Notes: generated by a model not told the origin, from the letters alone. A DNA stretch of 64,000 bases from Bremia lactucae (GCF_004359215.1 NC_090622.1:678252-742251), one strand, 5' to 3'; shown: positions 23,460-34,377, counted from the first letter of the stretch. Made by a program: numbers and translations.

Positions 23460-24390
23460 TGACTATATTTCACAATCACAATGCAAAAGGTCAATATCGT
23501 TTGGAGCCCGACCCAATACATGATATATTCCAGTCACCCCCAATGGGAGAAGGAGGTGACGTATTCCCCACAGTTGACGCGTTAGCGTCTACTGAAACAT
23601 TTCCATCACCAACAGCTGCACTGGTTCGTGCAGCTGCCAGCTTTGCGGCCTCACGCGTGACGCGCACGGACTTATTTGTCGAGCAACCCTTCAGACTCTT
23701 GGTCACGACAATAGCTTGTTCTCCATTTTATTTCCTGTCAGTATTCTTCCTACAACCTTTTTTCTTCTGACCCTTCTTGCCACATACGAAAAAAGTCCCG
23801 GTAATTATTCCTTATTTACTTTGACCGAAACTTTGCCCTTGCCGCTTCTAGTAGCCTTCAATGCAATCTCGCTCTTGTCTTTACGAACAATGCCTTCCTA
23901 CTTGCGACGAAGCTTGACGTTGGCCTGATACAAATCGATGTCCGTCACGTTTTCGATGATCATGACGATCTGATCGAACGCTTCGAACAGGTTTCCTAGC
24001 AAAATAAAGAGCTGTTGACCCCGCGGCACTTCATCTCCAATGTCTTGCATCGACAAGCAAAGTTCATCAAACTTCAAGAAATGTCTTCTCACACTTCCAC
24101 CCTTCTTCATCTTGAATCCATGCAGCTGCCGAAACGGCTAGACTTCATTATGAACGCTGCGATGAAGAAAGAAGCTCTTCAAAATCTCTATGCCTCAGCA
24201 GTCGACCCTGCCGACCGAATTGTGGATTGAAGACTTGGACTGACCATTGTACACCCATTCGCGAAGGCCTTCATGTCGTTGGCTACGCAATAGTTTTGCC
24301 TTTACTCGAAGCCTTTGTAGCATCGAGATGTTCCAGTAAAACTTTCTTTGCGAGCTGCATTGGAGTATTAAGCTTCCACACAAAATAATT
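23460..24390 (-). pseudogene. Ty1/copia gag and protease start, inverted
   Basis: Minus frames give a copia gag (UBN2-type) segment (SVRRHFLKFDELCLSMQDIG, then LFILLGNLFEAFDQIV, 23898-24110). A zinc knuckle-like FVCGKKGQKKKGCRKN follows near 23775-23820, then the linker VDANASTVGNTSPP, and finally a protease-like GSGSKR with the first Asp lost. It points toward the end of the + strand copia element. The two pieces together make up one gag-to-RNase H set, with the break inside protease. Confidence 0.75.
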
Positions 24391-24409
24391 GTTCTTATTT
24401 AGAACAGTG

Positions 24410-24595
24410 TTTTCCTCAGGCTCGAGGTATATATAACAGAGTAGTCAACTCGCAATGGCTTAGTAATACCCCTGCAACATTTAACAGATGTGAAACTAAT
24501 CTGTTGAGATCGGTGCGGGGTGTTGCACCTAGTTATTTTGATGATGTCTTCGTTCAGAGCAGAGCCATGAATGGAAAGTCGGACATTACGTAACA
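24410..24595 (+). pseudogene. family C RT fragment
   Basis: Reads NTPATFNRCETNLLRSVRG, then SYFDDVFVQSRAMNGKSDI. This is the RT catalytic block (FDD in place of the usual YDD/VDD) matching C2 and C5. Only about 185 bp remain. Confidence 0.75.
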
Positions 24596-24639
24596 TCGCC
24601 GGTGGCTTCCTTTAAGCAAAAAAAATCGGACTCGAAGGG

Positions 24640-25200
24640 GGCGAGATACTCTAGCGAACATGGCCAGCCTTATGGCGGCTCTCAAAAAATCAACAATTGC
24701 GATGACTTGATCAACGGCCGCTGCCGCGCCACGCAATACTTCGACCCGGGCACGAGGTCAACCTCGTGCCGCACACCGCAATCCGCTGAAAGCTCAGCGG
24801 GAATATTCTCCAGAAATATTGGCACGCTCACACGCGAGAAATTAAAAAAGGGCTGCCCGATCCACAAAGAGCATCCCAGGGCTGCGCCGCGCAGCGTTTT
24901 TTCTCGCGCTGAATTAGGCTTAGCGCTCTCTGAGAAACCCTCCAAAACTTATTCACTTGCTGTTTCAACGGCCGAAACGACGCACACTTGCTCGATATCA
25001 CCTGCGTTGAGGTCGTGAAGAAAGTCTTTCCACGATAAGGTTGATATAGATGTGATTTCTTCAGTCTTGCACGGAGAGATCGCCAACGCAACGTAGCGGC
25101 CGCGAAGGCAAGACTTCTCCACATATTCAAGCGCGCAAACGGATTCTGTCACTACAGAATCGACCATAACAGTGGACTGACGAGACGATATCAACGTAGT
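24640..25200 (-). pseudogene. family D-like linker and RT start
   Basis: The minus strand reads LSWKDFLHDLNAGDIEQVCVV (25015-25080), comparable with LSWKHFLRGLNAGIIDQKCL in D. After a frame break it reads CGVRHEVDLVPGSKYCVARQ (24715-24775), the entry of gypsy RT. The rest of pol is missing. Confidence 0.7.
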
Positions 25201-25664
25201 TGTATGCGGGGATCCCTATTTTTCCACCTTGTTCTTCGCGCCATCAGTGTGACCGAACATACCGCGCACAGAGGGTCATTGCTTTCTCTGGCTTCTAGTC
25301 GTGGCGAGTTCGTTCACGACCGTGACGTGACGCTAACCGGACGCCGCAACGAGTAGGTGGGTGAATACTTCTCTCACGTCAGGTTCATTTTGAACAAGCT
25401 CAATTTAAGACCATATCCGCTTCGGCGCTTGACGGACCGATATAGCTAATCGAATTGCGGCTAAAACGTGATTGCCACGGTGTTGATGAAGTATCGCATG
25501 CGTACTTCATCTCGTAAATCAAAAACATATCGTTATTCGCAATGACATCAAACGAATGAGCATATCATGCGGCAGGGACTGAAAGTGGTGGCGGTAAAGT
25601 CTGAAAACTCAGAAGGCTCCTAACACCGGATGTGAATTTCGTCAGTGGACGTACTGCAATTTAA
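25201..25664. other. stretch without recognised gene
   Basis: Only short frames. It may be further linker sequence of the adjacent gypsy fragment, but no motif could be named. Confidence 0.4.
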
Positions 25665-25669
25665 CGGGG

Positions 25670-25970
25670 CACGCTATTGACAAGTGCTAGACGAAGCAAG
25701 AATATGCGAATTGAGGTCCAAGAAGCGGCGGTAACGGCCAAGGAAGCGGGTCCAACAGTATCCAGTGAAGAAACATCGATGATGCCAACAGCTACTATCG
25801 TGTGGCTTTTGCTGTTCACTGGAGCGTGGAATGATGACAAACAAGAACAGGTCCAGAATGTGGACGGTCGACAGCGGCGCAACGCGCCACATATGCAAGG
25901 ACAAGGCTAAATTCGCCAAACTTATTGAGCGTGATAAAGCTGGCGTGTCAGTTGCCGATGTGGCAACATA
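25670..25970 (+). pseudogene. Ty1/copia protease fragment
   Basis: From 25858 the frame reads MWTVDSGATRHICKD, a clear copia aspartic protease motif (DSGA), then FAKLIERDKAGVSVADV. The preceding part is in another frame and probably represents the gag end. It belongs to a different copia family from 20085-24390, as the protease sequence differs. Confidence 0.75.
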
Positions 25971-26099
25971 TCAAATAAATAGCTTTAGGTTTAATACATA
26001 ATTACATTACTACCTATACTCAGTATCCGATTAGCGGATACTGCGACTCATTTATTATCGGTCTATTAACGGGTGTCAGACCGAGTAATATTAGCCAAT

Positions 26100-26265
26100 A
26101 ATAGGTAATTTTATATTTGATTCGTACCCAAGAGCAAGGGAACAATTACGTACTTTGAAAGAAATTAAACCAAAAAATAGAATCTGATTTGATGTTCCCT
26201 TATTAATAGAGCGCTTCCTCAAAGCTTCATAGTGCAAGACGGTAACGGGCTTTCAAGCCGTTACA
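26100..26265 (+). repeat. LTR 3' end of gypsy family E (tentative)
   Basis: The sequence AAGCCGTTACA ends at 26265 and is followed by CCTGGTCGCACTTCG, which could hold a primer-binding site. A gag frame starts 41 bp later. The left end is not defined. Confidence 0.35.
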
Positions 26266-26306
26266 CCTGGTCGCACTTCGTAGTCCTTGCAATAACCAGA
26301 TTTGAG

Positions 26307-27280
26307 ATGAGCATGAACAAGTCTTCGGTGACTCAATCGGCCTCGCTGGAGCATTCCTCACCTCAACTCGGTGAAGTGGCAGGCACTTCACACTCGCGGT
26401 GGTGTCTTGAGAGATCGCCCGACCGACAGATTGCCGCTATCCAAGACTACAAGGTGCGCGAGGTAGCTGAAGCAAATCAACGAGTATCGATTTCCTCGCG
26501 CGCATCGCAGTATACGCTATTAAGATGCGTCGACGTACTCCGCTAATGGTCTAGACCAGCTCCCGCTTAATAGATGGTTCCGCGAGATTGGCATTGCAAT
26601 AGCGTCAAGATTGATAGACGCTCCTACGGCCAAAGTCAACTTTTTATAATCTCAACTCTTAAACAAGGCAAAGGAATAAGCTTTGGGGATACTCATCGCG
26701 AACAAGTTCGCGATTTCCGCGCTGGACGCCATCCAATGTGACTTACGACTGCCGTTTGAGCCTCAACAAGACGAATCTCGCTTGCGTGCAGACTTCTTTT
26801 CCGGTCCAGAGCCAATGGATCACGACGCTATCGAGATCGTTTGTGGTCGCGACAACTCTTTACGCCGCGACATTCGCAGTCAAAACACGATGGAGTGTTT
26901 TCCATGCGGCAAGACAGGCCATCGTGCGGCCGTTTGCCGCGGACGCGCTTTGGTGGCCATGAATACAGCCATCTCACGACGATAGGCTGTCTCGTCGATG
27001 GGCCCGCCAAAAAACGAACAATCCCAGTAGGCGCAGGGCGCCTACTGGGAAGAATGGCCCCAGGTACCCCAGTAGCAGCTTGGGCTTCTAGCCCAAAAGT
27101 GAAATATACTCGTTTCATTGCACCACCATGCGCGACGGGTCAATACTGTCATCAGCAGTCTCTTCGTTGCTGGAGTGAATCGACCACTTCGAGCGTTGTT
27201 GAGCTCTGATGCCTATAATAACTTCATTCGTGCCGGCTGTTTGACCCTCCTTCTGTCCACCATCAAGGTTCGAGAGGGTC
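26307..27280 (+). pseudogene. gypsy family E gag and protease start
   Basis: ATG at 26307 begins MSMNKSSVTQSASLEHSSPQ. A second frame, 26683-26985, ends with a complete CCHC zinc knuckle, CFPCGKTGHRAAVCR (26900-26944). After further breaks, LRALLSSDAYNNFIRAGCL (about 27180-27240) resembles the gypsy protease block LLDSGASxNFI with the catalytic Asp lost. RT and beyond are not found next to it. Confidence 0.6.
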
Positions 27281-28032
27281 CCCCCCCCGGGTGACATCAG
27301 TGTAAAGCTCACCGATGACCAGCCACCGCGCAGAACGATTATTTTGCCATACATGTCTTAAGCACCTTACAACATCTTGCGTACGCAGCATCGCATTGAT
27401 CATCTCCAAATGAGTACGACGCTTTTGTAGCTCTTGGGTAGACTGCGAAGCAAGCAAGTATACGACCTTCATCCTAATGCCGATACTTCTGAGCTTGGCG
27501 CTGATGTTAAAAAAATTGTTGCATGATGCAAGACGATGTCGCCTTCCGCCATCTTGATACTGAGGAGTTGCCTCTTGAGATAGATCTTACCAAACTTCTA
27601 GGATTTGGTTTACGTCGTCTTTAGACGCACCCACACAACCCACGCTTCCTCGCTGTCATCAACCACACGATAATAATTCAGAATTCATCTGAAGCAGTAA
27701 ACGTCCAAATGTAGTTATCCCTGGCACGCACATCCTTTAAGCTTCGCGTCGTCTCACGATATACCGCAGAGAACGTTGAATTGGTCAGGAACACACCACG
27801 TAGTAGCGGTTCCAGGTAACATAGTTGCTACCCTTGAAGCTTAAATGGAGACTCAAGCTGACATATCTTTGGCAGAAAAAACTGTACTTGAGCTCATAAC
27901 TTGTTGAAATGAACGCAGCAAAATAAAAAGAGGCACAGCAAAGGATAGAGAGTCTACGCGAAGGAAAGACCTGAGTGAAGACAAATGATCAAGGAAATAA
28001 ATATTTAGAAGCGAATATATTGAGGTCCTAAG
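27281..28032. other. stretch without recognised gene
   Basis: Contains only short frames (for example DTEELPLEIDLTKLLGFGLR on + near 27560-27620), not assignable to a family. It may be remains of family E after protease. Confidence 0.35.
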
Positions 28033-28480
28033 TGTAAGGGGGTGTATCGTTACATGAAATTAACACTTAAAGGTTGCTAATAAATATATTATCTAAAAGG
28101 TAGATTATATTTAAAGGATATTATTTTAAATAGAAATGTTCAAAAATCTTATCTATGAACAGGTATAGGCCATTATATCTATTTATCCCGCAGACTGTTC
28201 AACTGTAGATGTAAGAAAAAGAGAGAGACAGTTAATATAAAAATTCAGTTGCATGTTTAGTATTAGTTTTTAATTAAGTTAGCAATAACAGATAGAAAGA
28301 AGAAAACTTAATTATATTTATACAGTTTTCACTTAACCCTCTTTAAGCTACTAACATTAAAGAGAAGTCTTCCTCTGCACGTATATAGTGTACGTGAGAT
28401 AACGCAAGGCACCACTCGCAACTAAAGGAGTGCGAAGTGGACTTGTACTGAAGCAGTACAAGTCTTAGTGCCCCGTTACA
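28033..28480 (+). repeat. solo LTR of family C with target-site duplication
   Basis: 448 bp from TGTAAGGGGGTG to CCCCGTTACA, matching in reverse the LTRs of C2 (33943-34377 and 41558-41995). It is flanked by CTAAG at 28028-28032 and again at 28481-28485, a 5-bp duplication. No internal element sequence is next to it, so it is a solo LTR left by LTR-LTR recombination. Confidence 0.9.
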
Positions 28481-28485
28481 CTAAG

Positions 28486-29092
28486 CTCTCAACTGCTTCT
28501 TCAAAGTATTAGGATATATTATTTTCAAGAATATCTGCCTTCGCGTAAATTCTCGTTCAGAAAAGTCGTCGATATTTTTATTCGATGATAAGTATCAAAC
28601 CCTGGTGTTCTTGAACATAAATTAAAACTTACAAAATCAATTCATAATTCTTGAAGTGCCTCTAATTGAATTCGTAAAATTTTAAATATACCTTTAAAAA
28701 TTTAAATGAAATATGAAGGGTTTAAAGTTTAGGATTTAGAAGATAATCAAGTTGCTACCACACAAACTTAAGCTATCCTAAAGCTAGTCTAGAAATTATC
28801 CTGTAAACTAACTTTCGCTATCTTGCTTCATCAGTAGGATGTTATCTTATATTTAGACTTGGTCCTCACGAACATTCGCGTATTATCATAACTTAAATTT
28901 CCGGTAAAGTTTCAAAATATTTTGTTAAGTTTCACAATTTTGTGAATCTCAAAATATTGTCTTGTAACTTGAATTTTTGGTTCCGTAATGAGATATTTTG
29001 AAAACTTTACAAATTTGCGAGATTTCACAATATTGCCGCTAAACTTGAATATTACAATAATTTAAAAATACTTTGAAATATTTCACAAATCT
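28486..29092. other. AT-rich non-coding stretch
   Basis: No gene recognised. Around 28717-28738 there are three degenerate telomere-like units on + (GGGTTTA AAGTTTA GGATTTA). From 28900 to 29090 there are repeated words related to TTTCACAATATTTTGAAA. Confidence 0.45.
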
Positions 29093-29108
29093 TCGGGTTT
29101 AGGGTTTA
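29093..29108 (+). repeat. short telomere-like repeat at the 3' end of the Penelope-like element
   Basis: About two units of CGGGTTTAGGGTTTA lie on +, immediately before sequence that is antisense to the 3' end of the minus-strand Penelope-like element. Confidence 0.7.
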
Positions 29109-29424
29109 CACCCCAGCACCTGTACGGTCTTGTGATGTAGAGCCGCAGGTGACGGGGCAGTTGTAGGGAGTGTCGTAGGACAGAGCAGAGTCTTAAGAGT
29201 TGGAGGCTTTAGGTAACAGATTTTGATCTATGTATTGAGTGCTTGTTCCAACAGATCAGCTTGTAAAAGTGATCTAAGTCTCGCTTGTGAAAGTCCATTT
29301 GGGTCAAATTGGAGCTTGAAGACGATAGGTGCTGTTGAATTCGGCGGCTTCGGTGTCGGGGAGATGTCGAGAACCTTTTCAACAGCGGTTTCAGCGTCGA
29401 AGGGGTGTATCCTCGGTCTAGGAG

Positions 29425-30958
29425 TCAGGCATAAAGTAGCTTGACTATCCGCTTGAAGTCGCGGGGTCTGCTATTTTGTTTGCGAAATTTCCGAACTAGT
29501 CCAAAGATTAGTCCCTTAAGAACGCCTGGCGGGTGAGCACTGTTAGCAGGAATGTACAAGTACAAATTCAGAGCTTTCTGGTATGTACGAGTGTAAACCT
29601 TGTCGTTGTCTCGGATGATGCAGAGGTCTAAAAAGACGGCTTCAGTACTTGATGTAGTGCTTGTAAAGCGTAGACCTGATCGTTGAGAAAACTTGGCTAG
29701 GAAGTGCTTGAAGCTGTAAGGGCTGCTACCGGGGCTCCATAGAAGAAAAATATCATCTATATAACGCTTGTAGTAATTTACATGGGAGGAAAACTCTGGG
29801 AGTAGAGTGTCTTCGACATGAGCTACATAGAGCGAGGCAAAAGCCGGAGCGACCGGTGTACCCATAGCTGTTCCGCGTAATTGTCGCCAGCACGAGTTTC
29901 CGAAGGTGAAATAGTTGTTGTTCATCACTAATCGGAGTCCTGATATGATTACGTCCTTCCATGGGTGTTTTAATAGACGAGCCGAGATAGCTTGAAGTGC
30001 TCTTTCGATTGGGATGTTAGTGTGAAGTGATTCTACACCCACAGTGATAAGCAGCGTATCTGGCGGGAGCGTCTGATTTGGAAGGTCATGTAGGAGCTGG
30101 TCGGAATTGCGTAAGTATGTCTGCGTGGACTGGTAAATAGGCTGGAGCATGTAGTCGAGCCATTTTGAAATACCTTCAAATATGCTTCCGCTATAGGAGA
30201 CAATGGGACGGATACAAAGTAGAGGCTTGTAGATCTTAGCTTAAGCATAGAATACATTAAGCCTAGCAGTTGGTAAACTTGCTACAATGATCCTTGTAGT
30301 ATCCCAGTCAGTATGGTACGCATATGTCTTGGCGACAGTTTGGTACCAGTTCCGAACTCGGGTACGAACGAGTCGGGTAAGAGCTTCAACTGGGGCGCGT
30401 TGGCGCTCGTAGGTGGCCTTATCGGAAAGATGGTCCACACACAGTTGTATGTAATGCTCCGTTGTGAAAAGTGCCGGTCCGAGATTCTTATCGGTAATGA
30501 CAACCTTAAGGTCTGGAAGGCCTTTCAGCAACTGAAATGTGTTGCGTTGCGTCGTATTCAGATTTCTGCACTTTGTAGGAGTCCAGGTTTCATGTTTGAC
30601 AGCGTCACGGACACGTTTCAGGATTTCTTCAACTTTAGCTGATGCTAGTTTAAGTTGAAAAGATGTGTTCGGAACATAGATCTTGCGATTGTATGTTCCG
30701 AGAGTGTTTCCGAATTGAGCGGAGAGTCGTACTCGACGCTCAAAGTCGGGAAGTGCAGCATGAAGATCGGGCGGTTGGATAGGTCGAGGAGTCGGGCAGA
30801 ATTTAAGGTTGAGGCCTATTAAACGATTTAGAGCGGGCGGAATAGGTATAGATTTAGGAACATAGTTATGAAAAGCTAAGTTCCTAGCGTAACTATTTAA
30901 TTCCTTAACATTGCTCCTGGCAAAAAGAGCCAGGGCATTACCGCGATCTGATCGAGTT
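29425..30958 (-). pseudogene. Penelope-like reverse transcriptase
   Basis: About 511 codons with one in-frame TAA at 30241-30243. The frame goes on in the same register on both sides (LNVFYA, stop, AKIYKPLLCIRPIVS), so a single substitution would account for the break. The N-terminal part has LKVVITDKNLGPAL. RT blocks are VGVESLHTNIP, QLRGTAMGTPVAPAFASLYV and YYKRYIDDIFLLW with the YIDD catalytic pair, then AVFLDLCI. These features separate it from LTR-element RTs. It ends with RPRDFKRIVKLLYA and has no following endonuclease domain. Upstream it is open from the end of ORF1 in a frame one base back. Confidence 0.85.
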
Positions 30959-31668
30959 ACTTGGATTGGGTCTTGCCTTTCGCGTTCTTCGCGTTTTTCT
31001 GCTTGGAGTTGCTCCCTGATTTCGACTTGGCGTTTCGCTTTCCGGACTTGTCTGCTCCGGAAGCGCCCGCTTTTCCTTTTGCGTTTTGCTTCTTCTTTTG
31101 CTGTTGGGGCGTTGCAGTCTTCTTGCGCCGATCGGTGCCCCGTGGACGACCGGCGCTGTCGTTTAACGCTACCTTGAGACCAGCGACTTGTTTCTTCAAA
31201 GGTGCTATCTCTTTTTGGATGCGTTGGCGGACGAGCTCCTGAACGGAGGTAGCCATTGGAGTTTCGGAGTCGAGTTCCATGGCTGAGGCTCGTTTGGCTT
31301 CCTTGGCAGCCTTCGTACGATTTATGATGACTTGTTCGAGAGCCATATCGTAGCGTAGTTGCGTCAGGCCTGTGTAGAACATAGCCTTCGCATTAAGGAA
31401 GTCAGTTACTGCCATGGAGGTTTGCCCTGTATGGGAAGCAATTGCATCTTCCCAGGGCGGACCTGTTGGCGCGAGCATTCTGTGAACATCTTTATAGAAA
31501 GAAATTATCTCACTGGTACACGTTGTAGCCAGTGCGTCCTGTTCGCGTTGAAGTAGCTCTAGCTCGACAGCTGTTGCTTCCTTGATGATGGATGCAAGAG
31601 CATTTTCGTTGTCGGCGAGCTGCTTTTTAAACTTGGCGCGGAGGTTGTTTGCACTGTCTGTGTTGTCG
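30957..31668 (-). CDS. ORF1 of the Penelope-like element (5' end in gap)
   Basis: Open from the N gap at 31669 to a TAA at 30957-30959. The visible protein is about 237 residues. Its N-terminal half is acidic and helical (NENALASIIKEATAVELELL), its middle is a coiled coil (QKEIAPLKKQVAGLKVAL), and its C-terminal tail is extremely Lys/Gln/Ala-rich (KKKQNAKGKAGASGADKSGK), typical of nucleic-acid binding. The RT frame starts at its stop, shifted by one base, so a frameshift or re-initiation would join the two. The true start lies in the gap. A nucleic-acid chaperone role is inferred from composition only. Confidence 0.55.
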
Positions 31669-31669
31669 A

Positions 31670-31769
31670 NNNNNNNNNNNNNNNNNNNNNNNNNNNNNNN
31701 NNNNNNNNNNNNNNNNNNNNNNNNNNNNNNNNNNNNNNNNNNNNNNNNNNNNNNNNNNNNNNNNNNNNN
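31670..31769. other. assembly gap (100 N)
   Basis: 100 N between the 5' side of the Penelope-like element and a gypsy family C fragment. Confidence 0.95.
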
Positions 31770-33504
31770 TTCGGTCAGCGGTAAATTTTGCAGTGACGAG
31801 CTGGTTCTCAGCAGCTCATCGATGGACGAAAATGTCCTCGATGTGAAGGCTCGAGTTGGAGGTATACTACTTAATCATGGGAGTTACTTAACGCAAATCC
31901 TTCATACAAAGATTTGATTGAATTCAGGGGTGAATTCCCTGAAACAGTTCAATGCGAGTTGCCTAAGGTAAAAGCACCATGTGATCGAGCTCAAACCGGG
32001 CTCGAAATACTCTGTCATAAAGCAGTGGCTACTGCCTCGTGAACAAGTACTTGCGATCGATAAATTCTTTATCGATCGATTAAAAGCAGGCCGTGTGAGG
32101 GAATCAACCTCCCCACCTCGCTTACCGACCTTCTTTGTGCGAAAGGCCACAGGAGGGTGGCGGATAGTGCACGCATTCAATAAACTGAATGCTGCAACGG
32201 TACCGGCTCAAACACCGATACTAGAAAAGACGTAATCATAGATGATATGTCTAAAAGAACCATTTTTCTGTCAATGGATCTGATGAATGTATTTTATCAG
32301 ATCCTTATGCGTGAATGGGACATCCCGTACACAGCAGTGAGCACTCCCAGTGGGTTGATCTGGTAATGGCTAGTAATGCCACAGGGGCTTAGTAACGCCC
32401 CTGCAACAATCAACAGATGCGTAACAAATCTGTTGAGACCAGTGCGAGAATTCGTACCGAGTTATTACGACGATGTATTCGTCCATAGCCGGGCCATGGA
32501 CCGAAGGACGGACGTAAAGGTTTATGAAATTCACGTTCGTCAGGTTCTTACACTTATGCGAAAGCATAAGTTGCACGCAAAGCTCAAGAAGTGTGTATTC
32601 ATTGCAATCGAAGAATCACTTCTTGGGTGCATCGTCAAATAACACGGCGTGCGCCCTGATCCCGAAAAGATCAAGGCAATTACCGACTGGCCAGTTTCAG
32701 TCGATGTCAAGGGGCTAAGAAAATTTCTTGGGCTAACGGTAGGCTGGGTATTTTCAATTCTCAGCCGCCCCCGGGGGGGGGGTGGTTGTGCCCACAGTAA
32801 CTTTGGGGCTTTTCGAGTCCGGGTCCGAGACAAGGCAGTTTACCTATCGTGTCACGTTCTGCGCACGACGTAGCGGCTCCCTACCCAGTTCCCGGGTCGT
32901 GCATTACACCTCCCGGCGCCGGGCCCAGGGGTGGTACTAGCCGAGGTTTCCATTCATGTTAGACCCGTCACCCACCCAGGCAATGCCCAGATAGGAGGCT
33001 GCTTAACAATCACAGTCGCCTCGACCCCGTAACCCCTAAGCTACCGACGTCGGTTCTAACGGTAGGCTGGGCTAGCAGCGTACTTGCACAATTACTCACG
33101 CAATTATGCCGAGGTGACAGTCCATCTCTCTCGTCTCTTGAAAAGACGAGAAATAGATGTGGAACGCTGATTGTTATCGTTCGTTTGAAGGTATCAAGCA
33201 AAGCTTGATGCAATCCCCCATCTTGACATTGCAGATCAAGACAGACCATTCCATGTGGTCTGTGACGCCAGCGATTTCGCAATCGGCTGTGCGTTAGTGC
33301 AATACGATCCAGATGGCGCGAAGCGCGTCATCGGTTACCAATCGCGTCAGCTTCAACCAGCTGAACGCAACTATCGAGTGCATGACAAGGAACTCCTTTT
33401 CATGAAATATGCACTGGCTATATTTAGGGTATATCTCCGAGGACATAGACCGTTCATCGTTTAAACGGACCGTGCGTCATTACGCAGGGTTGTAATCAGC
33501 TCAG
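31770..33504 (+). pseudogene. gypsy family C linker-RT-RNase H (C5)
   Basis: Begins in the linker (VLSSSSMDENVLDVKARV), then RT with EQVLAIDKFFIDRLKAGRVRE (about 32038-32100), GGWRIVHAFNKLNAATVPAQ, GLSNAPATINRCVTNLLRPV and SYYDDVFVHSRAMDRR (catalytic YDD near 32460-32475). RNase H has VVCDASDFAIGCALVQYDPDG (about 33254-33316) and LQPAERNYRVHDKELLFMKYA. A 332-bp foreign insertion (32736-33067) splits the RT-RNase H connection. Both ends meet N gaps or breaks. A few stops and frameshifts are present. Confidence 0.85.
32736..33067. mobile_element. short GC-rich insertion with target-site duplication (SINE-like candidate)
   Basis: Flanked by TGGGCTA at 32729-32735 and 33068-33074. Removing the insert and one copy restores the expected LGLAAYLH reading of RT. 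The insert starts and ends with ACGGTAGGC. It is far more GC-rich than its surroundings and includes a G run near 32775. On the minus strand it begins near GTAGCTTAGGGGTTA, resembling a pol III A box. A convincing B box at the right spacing was not found. The other strand contains TTCGAGTCC near 32814. Confidence 0.65.
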
Positions 33505-33604
33505 NNNNNNNNNNNNNNNNNNNNNNNNNNNNNNNNNNNNNNNNNNNNNNNNNNNNNNNNNNNNNNNNNNNNNNNNNNNNNNNNNNNNNNNNNNNNNNNN
33601 NNNN
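33505..33604. other. assembly gap (100 N)
   Basis: 100 N between C5 and the left part of an LTR-A. Confidence 0.95.
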
Positions 33605-33942
33605 CAAACTAACTAGACTCACCACTCGGGCGTGGTTCACATTGTGACCCACCCTTAAGTATGTGATGCGCATAGGTGCATTCACATTAGGAGGGATGAC
33701 GCCTAGCATCGTCCGTGATGACGGCTAGCGTCATTTGTTACGCAAGGTATTTAGAAAGATACGCTCGCAATACATATTAGCGTTATCTATAGAGATGACA
33801 TTTTATAATTGGTAAAAAAGTTATTTATATTTAGTGCGATTAAAACAATCAGTCTAAAAACGCCCTCCTACCTGGTTAGTGCGCACGAGGAGTCGGATCA
33901 CCGCTCCCGCGACGACACTTTACTAGAGTACTGAGTGCGTTG
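33605..33942 (+). repeat. LTR-A, left part, interrupted by C2
   Basis: Matches LTR-A (A2) from about 4440 to GTGCGTTG at 4760, in + orientation, then is cut by the LTR of C2. The matching right part of an LTR-A follows the far LTR of C4 at 59250-59337. Confidence 0.8.
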
Positions 33943-34377
33943 TGTAAAGGGGCACTGCCAACTTGTACTGCTTCAGTACAAGTCCACTTCGCACTGCTCA
34001 GTGCGAGTGGTGCCTCACGTCACTTCACGTACACTAGTACGTGCAGAGGATGCCTCTCTTTAGAGCACTTGCTTTAAAGAAAGTGAAGAGATAACTGTAT
34101 TTAGTATAATAAAGTTCTTCTGTTTCTATCTATATAATACTTAATTATAAACTGATACAAACATGAAATTAAGTCTTCTCTGTCTCTCTTTTTGCGCGCG
34201 TTCAGCGCTGACTGGACCGCGAAGCAAGAAGACATAACAGTCTATATGTACCAGTGGATAACCTTTAAAAATATTACCGTGTAAACTAATATTCTCCAAA
34301 TATTAACAACCTTTTAGATCATATATTATTTAGCAACCTTGAAGTGTTAATTTCATGTAGCGATACACCCCGCTACA
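33943..34377 (-). repeat. 3' LTR of C2
   Basis: 435 bp with terminal TGTAAAGG/GCTACA on +. On the minus strand it is preceded by a purine-rich GCGGGAGGGGTGA (34378-34390), the expected polypurine tract. Confidence 0.85.

Larger units (their letters stand above)
29109..31669 (-). mobile_element. Penelope-like retroelement, apparently without GIY-YIG endonuclease
   Basis: The minus strand carries a basic ORF1, then an RT of the Penelope type, then about 315 bp of 3' sequence up to telomere-like repeats. The 5' end runs into an N gap. No GIY-YIG motif is visible after the RT. Endonuclease-deficient Penelope-like elements (Athena and Coprina groups) are known to insert at exposed telomere ends in several eukaryote groups. 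Confidence 0.75.

Noticed and set aside
29223..29444. 73-codon + frame at the Penelope-like element 3' end
   Set aside because: It overlaps the minus-strand RT end and 3' region, has no motif, and is probably fortuitous.
32749..33055. 5S rRNA or tRNA gene in the GC-rich insert
   Set aside because: A few words recall 5S and tRNA promoters, but no consistent cloverleaf or full 5S match could be laid out.
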